From Robiginitomaculum_A sp036478535 (lineage in GTDB: Bacteria; Pseudomonadota; Alphaproteobacteria; Caulobacterales; Maricaulaceae), in NCBI GenBank assembly GCA_965224735.1, contig OZ245059.1, positions 62,001 through 126,000 on the forward strand: a stretch of 64,000 nucleotides of DNA, given 5' to 3'. The notes under the pieces are model-generated. The model worked only from the letters and a program-made list of their open reading frames with translations. It was not told the DNA's origin and ran no database searches. A program made the position numbers and the translations under genes. This document shows, in pieces, positions 1-9,059 of this stretch (within the stretch, counting starts at the first letter, position 1; the number at the start of each line of letters is the position of its first letter).

Positions 1-26
1 TTATTGAAACAAAAGGAAAACTAATT

Positions 27-878
27 ATGGCAATTAAAATCAGACTCGCCCGTCACGGGGCAAAAAAACGCCCTTACTACCGTATCGTTATCGCCGATGT
101 GCGCGCGCCGCGTGATGGGCGTTATATCGAACACGTTGGTTCATATAACCCAATGCTTTCCAAAGATGATGAGAACCGCGTTATTTTAGATGCCGATAAA
201 ATCAAGGAATGGCTTGGCAAGGGCGCACTTCCAACAGAACGCGTCGCCCGGTTTTTGGGCGCGGCTGGGCTTTGGGAATGGAAGCACGGTAACAACCCCA
301 ACAAAGGCAAACCAGGCGCTAAAGCTTTTGAGTTAATCCAAGCCCGCAAAGGCAAATCGGAAGCACGCGCTGAGGCTGAAGCAGAAGCTGCGAAAGCGGC
401 TAAAGAAGCAGAGGCCGCAGCTGCAGTCGCTGCCAAAGAAGCCATTGAGGCAGAAAAAGTAACGGTTGCCGAAGCAAAAGCAGCCGAAAAAGCCGCACCT
501 GCTGAAGAAGCGTCTGCCGCTAAAGATGCTAAAGATGCTAAAGAAGAAAAAGAGCCGCGGCACATCAAGTATTTTGAAGCGTTGAAGGCAAAATATGATC
601 CAGACGTTAACGAAGAAGTCGCCAAAAAAATCGTCAACCATTTGGGCATTGCACTCAACTCTAAAGACGCATCTTTGGTCGCTTGTTCTGATGAGACAGA
701 GCGCAATACTGTGCGTGATAGCTGGCTTAAAAAGAAGCTTGGCCTTGAAGCAGATGATGCTAAACTTGACGCGAAAGTCATGGCTGTTTGTGAAATTATG
801 AAAGATGATAAAAACAAATGCCGCGTTGCATTTTATTATCTTCTTGCAAAAGCCGAAGACAAACTTGCGGCTCTATAA
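27..878 (+). CDS. rpsP: 30S ribosomal protein S16 fused to a DUF2853 domain
   Basis: Residues 1 to about 85 are a standard S16, a small-subunit assembly protein (start MAIKIRLARHGAKKRPYYR, then RDGRYIEHVGSYNP). Normal S16 has roughly 80-120 residues; this one has 283. A low-complexity Ala/Lys/Glu linker (about 105-176) leads to a second globular domain at about 178-283. Its motifs (KDASLVACSD, WLKKKLGL, KCRVAFYYLLAK) match what I know of DUF2853, a small alphaproteobacterial family of unknown function. The start has an upstream AAAAGGAAAA. The reading frame is uninterrupted across the junction, so this looks like a true fusion. The usual partners rimM, trmD and rplS do not follow; the next gene is on the other strand. 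S16 identity is certain; the DUF2853 call is recalled, not searched. Confidence 0.93.
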   Translation: MAIKIRLARHGAKKRPYYRIVIADVRAPRDGRYIEHVGSYNPMLSKDDENRVILDADKIKEWLGKGALPTERVARFLGAAGLWEWKHGNNPNKGKPGAKAFELIQARKGKSEARAEAEAEAAKAAKEAEAAAAVAAKEAIEAEKVTVAEAKAAEKAAPAEEASAAKDAKDAKEEKEPRHIKYFEALKAKYDPDVNEEVAKKIVNHLGIALNSKDASLVACSDETERNTVRDSWLKKKLGLEADDAKLDAKVMAVCEIMKDDKNKCRVAFYYLLAKAEDKLAAL

Positions 879-896
879 GGGATCCTAGTTTAAGAT

Positions 897-994
897 AAAG
901 AGATCTCTGCATACTTTGTATTTTCCAAAAAATGTGAATACTCAATGTTCATTTTTCTAAAGTTTTTAAAATTGAAAGTTATGCAGAGGTCTCT
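897..994. repeat. Long imperfect inverted repeat downstream of rpsP
   Basis: The arms are at 900-917 (GAGATCTCTGCATACTTT) and 975-993 and pair along about 17 positions with one mismatch and one bulge. The 57-base interior is AT-rich and partly self-complementary. It could act as an rpsP transcript terminator or processing hairpin, or be a relic of a small inverted-repeat element. No second copy was seen in the window. Confidence 0.5.
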
Positions 995-1076
995 CCTGAC
1001 AAATTTGGTGTTAATTGCATTTATTAACATCAATCGAACGTCAGCAAATGAGTGGTGCAACTGCAACCACATTGGG

Positions 1077-1101
1077 AGCAACCGCAATCAATGCGGTTGC
1101 T
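1077..1101. repeat. Perfect 10-bp hairpin between rpsP and the sugar kinase gene
   Basis: AGCAACCGCA at 1077-1086 pairs perfectly with TGCGGTTGCT at 1092-1101, with a five-base loop. It lies between two genes that converge on it (rpsP from the left, the kinase from the right). That position suits a bidirectional terminator, but no run of T follows on either strand, so the role is inferred. Confidence 0.5.
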
Positions 1102-1180
1102 ACAAAGCGTACTGACGACTGTAGCACTGGCACAACAAAAGGCAATGCAATACAACTACGACTCCCACTACAACTTGTAC

Positions 1181-2176
1181 TTAAGGTGGCAAATCCTTCT
1201 CTGGCTTTGCGCCGTAATGCGAGATGATTTCAGAAGCACAGTGAGAGCCAAGATAGCCCGCATCAGCCCAACTCATGCCTTGGGCCCGCCCAGCCAAAAC
1301 GCCTGCTGCATACAAATCACCTGCCCCCGTTGTATCAATGACTTTGGCAACAGGGACAATAGCAATTTCGTACACAGTGTTGTTTTCAATAATCACTGAG
1401 CCAATTTCGCCCCGAGTCACGCACGCAAGCGTGCCTGATGCGCGCAAAGCACTTATGGCCGCGCCAAAATTCTTTGTTTCATACAAAGATAACAACTCAT
1501 CTTCATTGGCGAATAAAATATCAACGTGATTATCCACCAAGTGCTTAAACGAGGTGCGATGGCGATCAACGCAAAACGCATCTGATAATGTAAGGGAAAC
1601 TTGGCGACCAGCTGCTGTGGCAACTTCAGCCGCTTTGACAAAGGCTGCCTTTTGCGCGTCCGTGTCAAACAAATAACCTTCCATATAGATCACTGCGCTG
1701 GCGCGGACGAGCTCTTCGTCTACATCATTTACGCCAAAGGCGGTATTTGCCCCTAAAAACGTACTCATAGAGCGCTCGCCATCAGGTGTGACAGCGATAA
1801 GGCAGCGCGCAGTCGCTGCTACAGCACTGCTTAAAGGAAGTGTACAAGTCTCGACCCCGATAGAGCGCATACTATCCGTAAACCCCGCACCCAAAGCATC
1901 ATCGGCAACCTTACCTATATAAGCAGCCCGTACGCCAAGTGCAGCTATGCCAGCCATCGTATTTGCGCCAGATCCGCCAGCCGTTTCTTGTAAATTTGCA
2001 CGCGCGCCATTTGCATGCGCGCCAAAGACCCTGTGCAAATGCAAAGCACGTTTTTCATCAATGAGGGTCATGCCGCTTTTGCGAATATTCTCACGAGCAA
2101 GTAGCGTATCATCAACTGGCGCAATCACATCCATAATTGCATTGCCTATCCCCAAGACGTCATATTTAACGGTCAT
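1181..2176 (-). CDS. PfkB-family sugar kinase, adenosine kinase type
   Basis: A ribokinase-fold kinase of 331 residues. The N-terminus (YDVLGIGNAIMDVIAPVDD) and the GGSGANTMAGIAALG segment are the substrate-binding part of the adenosine-kinase branch common in alphaproteobacteria. The C-terminal DTTGAGDLYAAG motif supplies the anion hole and catalytic Asp. Expected reaction: ATP-dependent phosphorylation of adenosine or a related nucleoside or sugar. I chose the ATG at 2176 because AAGGGG lies just upstream and the kinase fold begins there; an in-frame ATG at 2215 would add 13 residues encoded by short repeats. Exact substrate is uncertain. Confidence 0.85.
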   Translation of the reverse strand: MTVKYDVLGIGNAIMDVIAPVDDTLLARENIRKSGMTLIDEKRALHLHRVFGAHANGARANLQETAGGSGANTMAGIAALGVRAAYIGKVADDALGAGFTDSMRSIGVETCTLPLSSAVAATARCLIAVTPDGERSMSTFLGANTAFGVNDVDEELVRASAVIYMEGYLFDTDAQKAAFVKAAEVATAAGRQVSLTLSDAFCVDRHRTSFKHLVDNHVDILFANEDELLSLYETKNFGAAISALRASGTLACVTRGEIGSVIIENNTVYEIAIVPVAKVIDTTGAGDLYAAGVLAGRAQGMSWADAGYLGSHCASEIISHYGAKPEKDLPP

Positions 2177-2183
2177 AAACCCC

Positions 2184-2216
2184 TTGTAATTGTATTGTAA
2201 TCGCATTGTAATCATA
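2184..2216. repeat. Three 11-bp tandem repeats upstream of the kinase start
   Basis: Three near-identical units of TTGTAATNNNA at 2184-2194, 2195-2205 and 2206-2216 sit directly before the chosen kinase start codon, in its leader. They belong to a series of short tandem duplications found across the window. Confidence 0.7.
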
Positions 2217-2310
2217 CGTTAAATCTGTGGCGTTTTCCTTATGAGAAAAGTCAAATAAAAGCAAACGATTTTCTCTTGTTTTTTATGCGCAAAGCCCTAC
2301 ATGATAAAGC

Positions 2311-3231
2311 ATGGTAAAATTACAAAAAAAAGTCGCAATACTTGCTTCTGAAAACATGCTCCCAGGCAGCGAAACTGCACGGGATGATATTTTTGAACTC
2401 GAAGAACAAATGGGTAAATTACGCCCAGCGTTCGCAGCGCGCGGCATGGAGCTTGACCTCGTTAATTGGCGCGAAGCGCCCAGGTTAGCGGATGAATATG
2501 ACGCTATGCTACCGCTGCTTGTTTGGGATTATTTTGAGGAAAACGAAGTAAAATTTCTACAATTCATGGCGCAAATTAGCCAAAAAACCAATCTGTTTAA
2601 CCCCTTTGATGTTATCCAATGGAACGCGAATAAAGCCTATCTAGAAGAGCTTAGCGGGCTTGGTGCGCCAACTATTCCTTCTATATTTGTCGACCACGCT
2701 ACACAGAAGAATGTCTTGCGCGCTATGGATAAATTTGGCAGTGATACAGTTGTGATCAAGCCAGAAATTGGCGGCGGCGCTTGGCGGCAAGCACTCTATG
2801 CGCGCGGTGAGCCATTTCCTGCGCGCAGTGAATTGCCGCCCAAAGGCGCGCTCATCCAGCCATTTTTAGATCGTGTGAAAGATGAGGGTGAGTATTCATT
2901 TTTATATTTTGGCGGTCAGTTTTCCCATGCTTTGGTGAAAATACCAAAAAAAGGTGATTACCGCGTGCAATCTATGTATGGCTCTTCCGAGAAAACCTAT
3001 GAACCAACGCAAGGCGAGCGCGAACAAGCCCGTGCAGTCTTGGATGTGCTGACCTTTACGCCGCTCTACGCGCGAGTTGATCTCTTGCGCGGCAATCAAG
3101 GCCAATTGCTTTTAATCGAACTTGAAATGATCGAACCTTATTTATATCTACTCCACGCAAAGGGCAGTGGCGGCGATAATAAAGGCGCGCAAAACTTAGC
3201 CAAAGCGTTGGCGAAAAAACTAGGTTTATAA
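2311..3231 (+). CDS. ATP-grasp family protein, glutathione-synthetase-like
   Basis: A 306-residue ATP-grasp ligase. Visible features are VVIKPEIGGGAWRQALY (about 148-164, the ATP-binding lysine and flexible Gly loop), LIQPFLDRVKDEGEYSFLYFGG (about 182-203) and the acidic metal-binding end of the fold, LYARVDLL followed by LLIELEMIEP. It resembles the stand-alone glutathione synthetase/RimK-like proteins annotated without a known substrate. The gene is divergent from the upstream kinase and has no clear Shine-Dalgarno. The substrate cannot be read from the sequence. Confidence 0.75.
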   Translation: MVKLQKKVAILASENMLPGSETARDDIFELEEQMGKLRPAFAARGMELDLVNWREAPRLADEYDAMLPLLVWDYFEENEVKFLQFMAQISQKTNLFNPFDVIQWNANKAYLEELSGLGAPTIPSIFVDHATQKNVLRAMDKFGSDTVVIKPEIGGGAWRQALYARGEPFPARSELPPKGALIQPFLDRVKDEGEYSFLYFGGQFSHALVKIPKKGDYRVQSMYGSSEKTYEPTQGEREQARAVLDVLTFTPLYARVDLLRGNQGQLLLIELEMIEPYLYLLHAKGSGGDNKGAQNLAKALAKKLGL

Positions 3232-3258
3232 AAAACTGAGGCTAAAAAAATCACTCCC

Positions 3259-3762
3259 TTAAACAATCTCTACTGTATCACCGCTATTTAGCTCTTTAAC
3301 GAGCGCGCCCATGGCTCGCTTACTAATCCCAATACAGCCTTGCGTTGGTTTGAAACGAGGGCGCGCAATGTGTAAAAATATGGCGCTGCCAAGTCCAGGT
3401 ATTGGCGGATTATCATTATAGCCAAACACTATGAGTACGTCATAACCATGGCTCTTTTTCCAAAGCTTCTCCGCGCTCGCCCCATAGGGTAGACGCACGG
3501 GGCAGTTATACGCAGGGTCATGGGGCATATCGCACCATCCGTCATTTTTGGCTATTGGATAAAATGGTAAGCCCGTCTTGGGTAATACAAAGCGGTCTTC
3601 GCGGTAAAGGCCATAGCGAAGCGCATAGACCCCAAGCGGCGTTTTCCCATCACCTTCACGCCCATCCGACTGCGACACAGACCCATTAAGGCCATGTGCG
3701 CAAATATAAGTTTTGTGAGCGGCTTTTAATTTGCCTTTACTTGTATCTACTATAATTCTCAT
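3259..3762 (-). CDS. L,D-transpeptidase (YkuD family)
   Basis: A 167-residue catalytic domain with the signature HIARPRFKPTQGCIGIS, which carries the active-site His and Cys of L,D-transpeptidases that cross-link peptidoglycan stems or attach proteins to them. It also has the DGKTPLGVYALR and MPHDPAYNCPV segments of the short proteobacterial YkuD proteins. No signal peptide is visible, so it is either exported by another route or acts like the cytoplasm-annotated single-domain homologues. I favour the start at 3762 (MRIIVD), where the domain begins, over an ATG at 3807. It is convergent with the upstream ATP-grasp gene and divergent from the response regulator. Confidence 0.8.
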   Translation of the reverse strand: MRIIVDTSKGKLKAAHKTYICAHGLNGSVSQSDGREGDGKTPLGVYALRYGLYREDRFVLPKTGLPFYPIAKNDGWCDMPHDPAYNCPVRLPYGASAEKLWKKSHGYDVLIVFGYNDNPPIPGLGSAIFLHIARPRFKPTQGCIGISKRAMGALVKELNSGDTVEIV

Positions 3763-3872
3763 ATGGTCTTTCTCGGTGCTAACACGCTTTTGTGACACTC
3801 TACGCACAAAATGGCATTAGTCAGGGGCAGATTGCAAGTCTATAAGCGGGCAATGAAAACAGGATATGAGAT

Positions 3873-4562
3873 ATGAGCATTAAGAAAAAACTTTTGATTG
3901 TGGACGACGATGACGATTTGCGGGCTGAACTTGTTGAGCAATTTTTGCTTTATGACGAATTTGACACGGATGATGTGGAAAACGCAGCCAAAGCGATAAC
4001 GGCAACCAAAGAAAAAGATTACGACCTTATTTTGCTCGACGTTGATTTGCCTGATATGCTCGGCACAGAAGCTTGTCAACTTATGCGCAAAACAGGCGTA
4101 GCCGCCCCCATCGTTATGCTAACGGGTAATGATGGGGAGATGAACGAAATATTGGGACTCAATTCTGGTGCTAATGACTATATCACCAAGCCATTTCGCT
4201 TCGCCGTAATGCTTGCCCGGCTGCGCGCGCACCTGCGTTCATTTGAGCAAAGCGAAGACGCAATTTTCCAAGTTGGACCCTACACGTTTAAGCCTGCCTT
4301 TAAACGTATGGAACGTGAAGGCGAGAGGAAAATTCACCTAACGGAAAAAGAAACTAATATTTTAAAATACCTCTACCGCGCTGGCGGTAAGCCAGTTGCA
4401 AGAGAAGAGCTTTTGGAAGAAGTTTGGGGTTATAATTCAGGCGTCACCACCCACACACTCGAGACACACATCTATCGCTTGCGTCAAAAAATTGAACCTA
4501 AAAAAGGCACAGCCACTTTGCTGATAACAGAACCTGGCGGATATAGGTTGGAGCTTGGGTAA
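3873..4562 (+). CDS. OmpR/PhoB-family two-component response regulator
   Basis: Receiver domain at residues 1-120 with the acidic pair DDDDD, the phospho-acceptor Asp in LILLDVDLPD (about 55), the conserved Thr in VMLTGN and the Lys in ITKPF. A winged-helix DNA-binding domain follows at about 130-229 (HLTEKETNILKYLYRAGGKPVAREELLEEVWGY, then THTLETHIYRLRQKIEP). No histidine kinase is encoded nearby, so the cognate sensor must lie elsewhere. The start ATGAGC has AGGATATGAG upstream. Target genes are not evident. Confidence 0.9.
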   Translation: MSIKKKLLIVDDDDDLRAELVEQFLLYDEFDTDDVENAAKAITATKEKDYDLILLDVDLPDMLGTEACQLMRKTGVAAPIVMLTGNDGEMNEILGLNSGANDYITKPFRFAVMLARLRAHLRSFEQSEDAIFQVGPYTFKPAFKRMEREGERKIHLTEKETNILKYLYRAGGKPVAREELLEEVWGYNSGVTTHTLETHIYRLRQKIEPKKGTATLLITEPGGYRLELG

Positions 4563-4563
4563 A

Positions 4564-5871
4564 TTACAAAATAAACTTCGATAAATCTGTGTTTTGGGCT
4601 AATTTTCCTACATGTTTTTGGACATAGGTTTTGTCAATTTTTACGCTCTCGCCATCCCTGTCACTGGCTGTATAGCTTATATCGTCTAAAAGACGTTCCA
4701 TGACCGTGTGCAGGCGGCGCGCGCCGATGTTTTCAATGCTTGCATTGACCTCAGCCGATATTTTCGCAATCTCTTTTATGCCGCCATCCGTAAATTCAAG
4801 GGTAACTTTTTCCGTCGCCATCATGGCGGTATATTGTTTTATCAAAGAGGCTTCAGGTTCGGTTAAAATGCGTTCAAAATCTTCGCGGGTGAGCGCACGT
4901 AACTCGACCCTTATCGGGAGACGCCCTTGCAACTCAGGCAGCATGTCGGAAGGATTGACCCCATGAAAAGCGCCCGACGCGATAAACAAAATATGGTCGG
5001 TTTTTACTTGCCCGTGTTTTGTAGAAACTGTCGTGCCTTCGATAAGCGGCAATAGATCGCGCTGCACACCTTCGCGAGACACTTGCCCGCCGCCGCGCGT
5101 GTCCGAACGCGCCGTAATTTTATCGACCTCATCTAAAAACACAATACCGTCATTTTCCACGGTCGAAATAGCCGTCTTAATGAGTGTCTCTTCATCAAGC
5201 ATTTTATCGGCTTCATCTGCGAGTAAAGGCTTATATGCGTCTTTAATTTTCATTTTTACTTTTTTAGTGCGCCCCACCCCTTTGCCAAAAATAGAGCCAA
5301 GTTCTATCATACCCATAGACCCGCCAGGCTGCCCCGGTATATCAATCCCCTGAAAAGGAGAGCTATTATCAGCAAAATCAAGTTCAACATCTTTGTCATC
5401 AAGCTCACCATTAATCAGCTTGATGCGAAATTTATTGCGTGTCGCCTCGCCAGCATCTTTGCCAACAAGTGCATCTAAAATACGGTCTTCCGCCGCTTGC
5501 TCAGCCGCCGCTTCTACGTCTTTGCGGCGAGTTTCGCGGGTTTGAGAAATGGCGATTTCCACAAGGTCGCGAATGATCTGCTCAACGTCGCGGCCCACAT
5601 AGCCAACTTCGGTAAATTTAGTGGCTTCTACTTTCAAAAATGGTGCACCGGAAAGCTTGGCAAGGCGGCGCGATATTTCCGTTTTGCCAACGCCCGTGGG
5701 GCCAATCATCAAGATGTTTTTTGGTGTGATTTCATCGCGCAAATTTTCTGGTACATTTTTACGCCGCCAACGAGAGCGCAGTGCTATGGCCACGGCTCGC
5801 TTGGCGTCACTTTGGGCTACAATGTGTTTGTCCAACTCAGAGACAATTTCGCGCGGAGAAAATTCAGACAT
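4564..5871 (-). CDS. hslU: ATP-dependent protease ATPase subunit HslU
   Basis: A AAA+ unfoldase of 435 residues, the usual family length, that feeds substrates to the HslV peptidase in the cytoplasm. Walker A is GPTGVGKTE (about 58-66), the pore motif is GYVGRDV (about 90-96), Walker B is IVFLDEVDKI, and sensor residues lie in the C-terminal ENIGARRLHTVMERLLDD. The stop codon is one base from the end of the convergent response regulator. The partner gene hslV, which normally sits immediately upstream of hslU, is not in this position; the upstream gene encodes a membrane protein. Confidence 0.97.
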   Translation of the reverse strand: MSEFSPREIVSELDKHIVAQSDAKRAVAIALRSRWRRKNVPENLRDEITPKNILMIGPTGVGKTEISRRLAKLSGAPFLKVEATKFTEVGYVGRDVEQIIRDLVEIAISQTRETRRKDVEAAAEQAAEDRILDALVGKDAGEATRNKFRIKLINGELDDKDVELDFADNSSPFQGIDIPGQPGGSMGMIELGSIFGKGVGRTKKVKMKIKDAYKPLLADEADKMLDEETLIKTAISTVENDGIVFLDEVDKITARSDTRGGGQVSREGVQRDLLPLIEGTTVSTKHGQVKTDHILFIASGAFHGVNPSDMLPELQGRLPIRVELRALTREDFERILTEPEASLIKQYTAMMATEKVTLEFTDGGIKEIAKISAEVNASIENIGARRLHTVMERLLDDISYTASDRDGESVKIDKTYVQKHVGKLAQNTDLSKFIL

Positions 5872-5939
5872 ACTTTATCCTTTTTATACTCTCTTCGAGA
5901 TAAGAAATTTAGTAAAAATTACAAGGCCTAAGGCCGTCC

Positions 5940-7022
5940 CTAGAGTGCAGGCGGAAATATTTTCCCAAAAACACCGTTCTGTGGCAAGACCTTTAAAAGT
6001 CCGCGCCTTGCGCTGTGCCAGCCCGCACCCAAAAAAACAATGACTATGCCCAAAAGCAAAAACGCGAAAGCTGTAGCGCTACCAAAGCCAAGGCTTGTCT
6101 GTTTAACCAGCATTGCAATAGCAAAGGCAGCATAGCCAAGGGATGAGACTAAAAGCGCGCGCCTGTTAACAGCCAGTCCCACCAAACCCAAAAACCCAAC
6201 AATCAAGAGCATAACAAGGGCATCCGTGTTGTTCAAGGTCGGAAATTTAATCAATCCAGAAAGGGCTGTGTTTTTTCTCACGGTCAAAGTATAGGCCATA
6301 ATGCCGTGTAAAATAAGCGGCGCGGCTGCAAAATGGAGCCAAAATGCATTGTCTGCATACCGGGTTTTTCTGTCCGTATCGCGCATATCATAAAGAAGAG
6401 CCGCGCCAAAAAATGATAATCCGCTTAGGAGTAAAAACAAACCAATCGGCATGCGGTTTCCGATAATACTATACACTAGAATCAGCAAAGAAAGCGCAAT
6501 CAGCGCGATGGAAAACGGCAAACGAAACCGCCAATAAAACAAAAGCATAGCCCCAAGCGTAAGCAGCGCTGGCATCACCCCAATGCCATAGCCTGCGTCT
6601 GGGAGATAATGCCCCGCTGCCCGATAGATGAAAAACAAAAACCAAAGCGCGCTGACAAGCGTTGGTAGATGGGCGCGTTTTTTGCGTCCAAAATACTCGG
6701 CAAATATCCACATCACCCCAGCGCCAACAATGCCTACCCAAGCGTCTGAGAGTGCAGATAACCCCATAAGACCCAGCGCGAGCAGGCCAATGCCAATAGA
6801 AATAAACACATCTGAAAATGAGCGCAAAAACCGCATATCATCTTCATTGCCAATCAGGGAAGCATTTTCTACAAGCGGCGTTTCCTTTTTGGGTGTCGGC
6901 GTATTTTGCACAGATTTTAGAGCAATGCTTTCCGCTTTCGCTCGCATCGACTTAGCCTGCATTTCATCAATAATGCCAGCCTTTAAAGCCGCATCAATCT
7001 GCTTGGGTGTCATATCTGTCAT
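5940..7022 (-). CDS. Polytopic integral membrane protein of unknown function
   Basis: 360 residues. The first 70 are soluble and polar (MTDMTPKQIDAALKAGIIDEMQAKSM), resembling the short N-terminal module of DUF2157-type membrane proteins. About nine to ten hydrophobic segments follow, starting near residue 73 (VFISIGIGLLALGLMGL) and ending with FAFLLLGIVIVFLGAGW. The last residues (RRGLLKVLPQNGVFGKIFPPAL) are a basic cytoplasmic-type tail. It sits 68 bases upstream of hslU in the same direction and could share its transcript. No catalytic motif is visible. Confidence 0.65.
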   Translation of the reverse strand: MTDMTPKQIDAALKAGIIDEMQAKSMRAKAESIALKSVQNTPTPKKETPLVENASLIGNEDDMRFLRSFSDVFISIGIGLLALGLMGLSALSDAWVGIVGAGVMWIFAEYFGRKKRAHLPTLVSALWFLFFIYRAAGHYLPDAGYGIGVMPALLTLGAMLLFYWRFRLPFSIALIALSLLILVYSIIGNRMPIGLFLLLSGLSFFGAALLYDMRDTDRKTRYADNAFWLHFAAAPLILHGIMAYTLTVRKNTALSGLIKFPTLNNTDALVMLLIVGFLGLVGLAVNRRALLVSSLGYAAFAIAMLVKQTSLGFGSATAFAFLLLGIVIVFLGAGWHSARRGLLKVLPQNGVFGKIFPPAL

Positions 7023-7338
7023 AGAATGACTGTAGCTCTTTTTACCCAGGATGCAAAGAAAAGTTAAACCCTTAGGAATTTCTGAACACCTATGCTAAAC
7101 CCCAGCACGCAAGTTGAGAGAATTTTCTATTTTGCAATATCAATAATTTCCAAATTTCTTAGAATATGCGTTTCAAGCCAGCCACTCAGTGGCAAGCTAA
7201 GCACAAACAATAACCGTTACGGGTAACAACCCCATACGCTCATAATGTTTAAACACACCCAAGAGCTGTATGCTCCCAAAACCATGCTAAAAGGGCTTAA
7301 TACCTCAAGCTAAAAGGCAGCATCTTTCAGGCTAACAC
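7023..7338. other. Intergenic region without a gene
   Basis: I see no coding frame of useful length, no RNA gene and no clear terminator in this 316-base stretch. It presumably contains the promoter of the leftward membrane-protein gene and the 3' end of the leftward mscS pair. Confidence 0.6.
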
Positions 7339-8208
7339 CTACCCTTTTATTTCAATCGAGGTTGGATACGGAATAGTGATATTATTTTTATCAAACGCTT
7401 CTTTAATGGATTTGTTTAAATCAAAACGAACATCCCAATAATCTTCAGCTTTGCACCAAGCCCGGTTTTGAATATCAACACTGCTGTCATTAAGTTTAAC
7501 CACTTTGGCCCACGGCGCATCTGGAACATTCAGAACTTTCGGATGTTTTGCCGAAGCCTCTTTCATGATTTTAATGGCTTTATCAATATTATCATTATAG
7601 TCAATGCCATAATCCACATCAACGCGGCGCACACCCAAGGATGTATAGTTCTTGATAGAGGAGCCCCAAGCTTCTCCATTAGCGATAATAATTTTCACAT
7701 TATCAAGAGTAGCAAGTGCGGTGGTAAAAATATTCATATCATCAACCACGCCTTCATGACCTGCAACCTCTACATAATCGCCAAGCTTATAGGGCCTAAA
7801 GAGCATCAGCATAACACCCGCAGCTATATTGCCAAGCGTGCCTTGAAGCGCCAAGCCAATCGCCAAGGTCGCAGCGCCAAGCATAGCAACGAGAGAGGCC
7901 GTCTCCACGCCAAGCTTTGTTATAGCTGCGATTACAACAAAGGCCATGACAATATATTTAACAATAGAGGCCAGAAAATTCCCCAGTGTCTCATCGATAT
8001 TAGATGATTTTTTTGCTATTTTTCGTACGATATTACCAGCCCAACGCGCAATTTTCATACCAATCCAAAGTATCAGTAATGCCAAGGCTAACTTGACCAC
8101 CATTGGCTGGGCTGAATGCCAATATTCCGTCAATTTTTCTGGCGTAAACATGCCTGCTATGCCGTGAGTTTTTTCTGCGACCTCTGTCATGAGTGTTTCA
8201 TTTTCCAT
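7339..8208 (-). CDS. MscS-family mechanosensitive channel, copy 1
   Basis: 289 residues with the core MscS layout. There is an N-terminal amphipathic stretch, a first membrane helix (VKLALALLILWIGMKIA, about 38-54), a second at about 83-103 and the pore-lining TM3 at about 105-130, rich in Gly/Ala (MLGAATLAIGLALQGTLGNIAAGVMLMLFRPY). The cytoplasmic beta domain with the conserved GDYVEV follows. It would open under osmotic downshock to release solutes. It is the second gene of a tandem pair, 23 bases after the other. Confidence 0.9.
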   Translation of the reverse strand: MENETLMTEVAEKTHGIAGMFTPEKLTEYWHSAQPMVVKLALALLILWIGMKIARWAGNIVRKIAKKSSNIDETLGNFLASIVKYIVMAFVVIAAITKLGVETASLVAMLGAATLAIGLALQGTLGNIAAGVMLMLFRPYKLGDYVEVAGHEGVVDDMNIFTTALATLDNVKIIIANGEAWGSSIKNYTSLGVRRVDVDYGIDYNDNIDKAIKIMKEASAKHPKVLNVPDAPWAKVVKLNDSSVDIQNRAWCKAEDYWDVRFDLNKSIKEAFDKNNITIPYPTSIEIKG

Positions 8209-8231
8209 TTTTTCTCCTAACGCAAACTTTT

Positions 8232-9059
8232 CTAATTCGTTTGCAATTTTTGTATATGTTTAATTTCGTGCGGATAAGGAATGCCAACGCCTGCTTTATC
8301 CAAAGCTACTTTCACCGGTTGAGCTATGTCCATTTTTATCTTACGCATATCATCATAATCGCACCAGATACGTAGCTCTATGTCTACTGAACTATCACCT
8401 AGTTTAACCACTTTGGCCCATGGCGCAGGGTCTTTATAAACCCGTGGGTCGTCCTTAGCTGTGCCGATTAATGCCGCGATTGCTGTATCAATATCAGCGT
8501 CATAACTAACGCCAAACACTGTATCAAGCCTGCGTTTTCCATAAGCATTGTGGTTTTGGATAACGCCGCCCCACGCTTTTCCATTTTGCACAATCATCTC
8601 AACATTGTTGCGTGTTTTCATTCGCGTTGCAATAAGACCAATAGCTGTAACAACACCCTTAAAGCCGTCAATTTCTATTTCGTCGCCAAGGCTATAGGGG
8701 CGAAAAACTATCAACATAATTCCAGCCGCAACATCAGATAATGCATTTTTTAAAATAAATGCAAACGCGACGCCCATGCCCAAGATCATACCACTCATGG
8801 ACGTTGTATTGATTCCCAAAAACGTTAGTGCAGCTATGATTGTAGCGAGCAAAATCAAAGTGCGTACAACATTGCCAAAAAACCGCGAAAGCATTGCGTT
8901 CGCATTTGGACGTTTATTAAAAGCACGTTCAGTTGCCACGCCAACTTTTCGTGCGACAAGGCGGCCTATAAAAAGGATAAATAGAGCCAGCAATAGGGCA
9001 GGCGCACTCTCTAAAATGCTTTGCCCAATTTTGCTCATATCAATTTTTGAAAAATCCAT
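8232..9059 (-). CDS. MscS-family mechanosensitive channel, copy 2
   Basis: 275 residues with the same domain order as its neighbour: TM1 (ALLLALFILFIGRLVARKV), TM2 (about 66-88), TM3 and pore (MILGMGVAFAFILKNALSDVAAGIMLIVFRPY) and the cytoplasmic vestibule starting at LGDEIEIDGFKG. The two copies are clearly diverged, so the duplication is old. Its TM3 has fewer small residues than copy 1 and a Lys-Asn pair near the gate, which could alter gating. The start is followed upstream by GGGGGATATG, a good ribosome site. Confidence 0.9.
   Translation of the reverse strand: MDFSKIDMSKIGQSILESAPALLLALFILFIGRLVARKVGVATERAFNKRPNANAMLSRFFGNVVRTLILLATIIAALTFLGINTTSMSGMILGMGVAFAFILKNALSDVAAGIMLIVFRPYSLGDEIEIDGFKGVVTAIGLIATRMKTRNNVEMIVQNGKAWGGVIQNHNAYGKRRLDTVFGVSYDADIDTAIAALIGTAKDDPRVYKDPAPWAKVVKLGDSSVDIELRIWCDYDDMRKIKMDIAQPVKVALDKAGVGIPYPHEIKHIQKLQTN

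Noticed and set aside
1015..1399. Overlapping plus-strand ORFs opposite the kinase gene 3' end
   Set aside because: Low-complexity translations (Ala/Thr/Gly) and overlap with the well-supported kinase gene.
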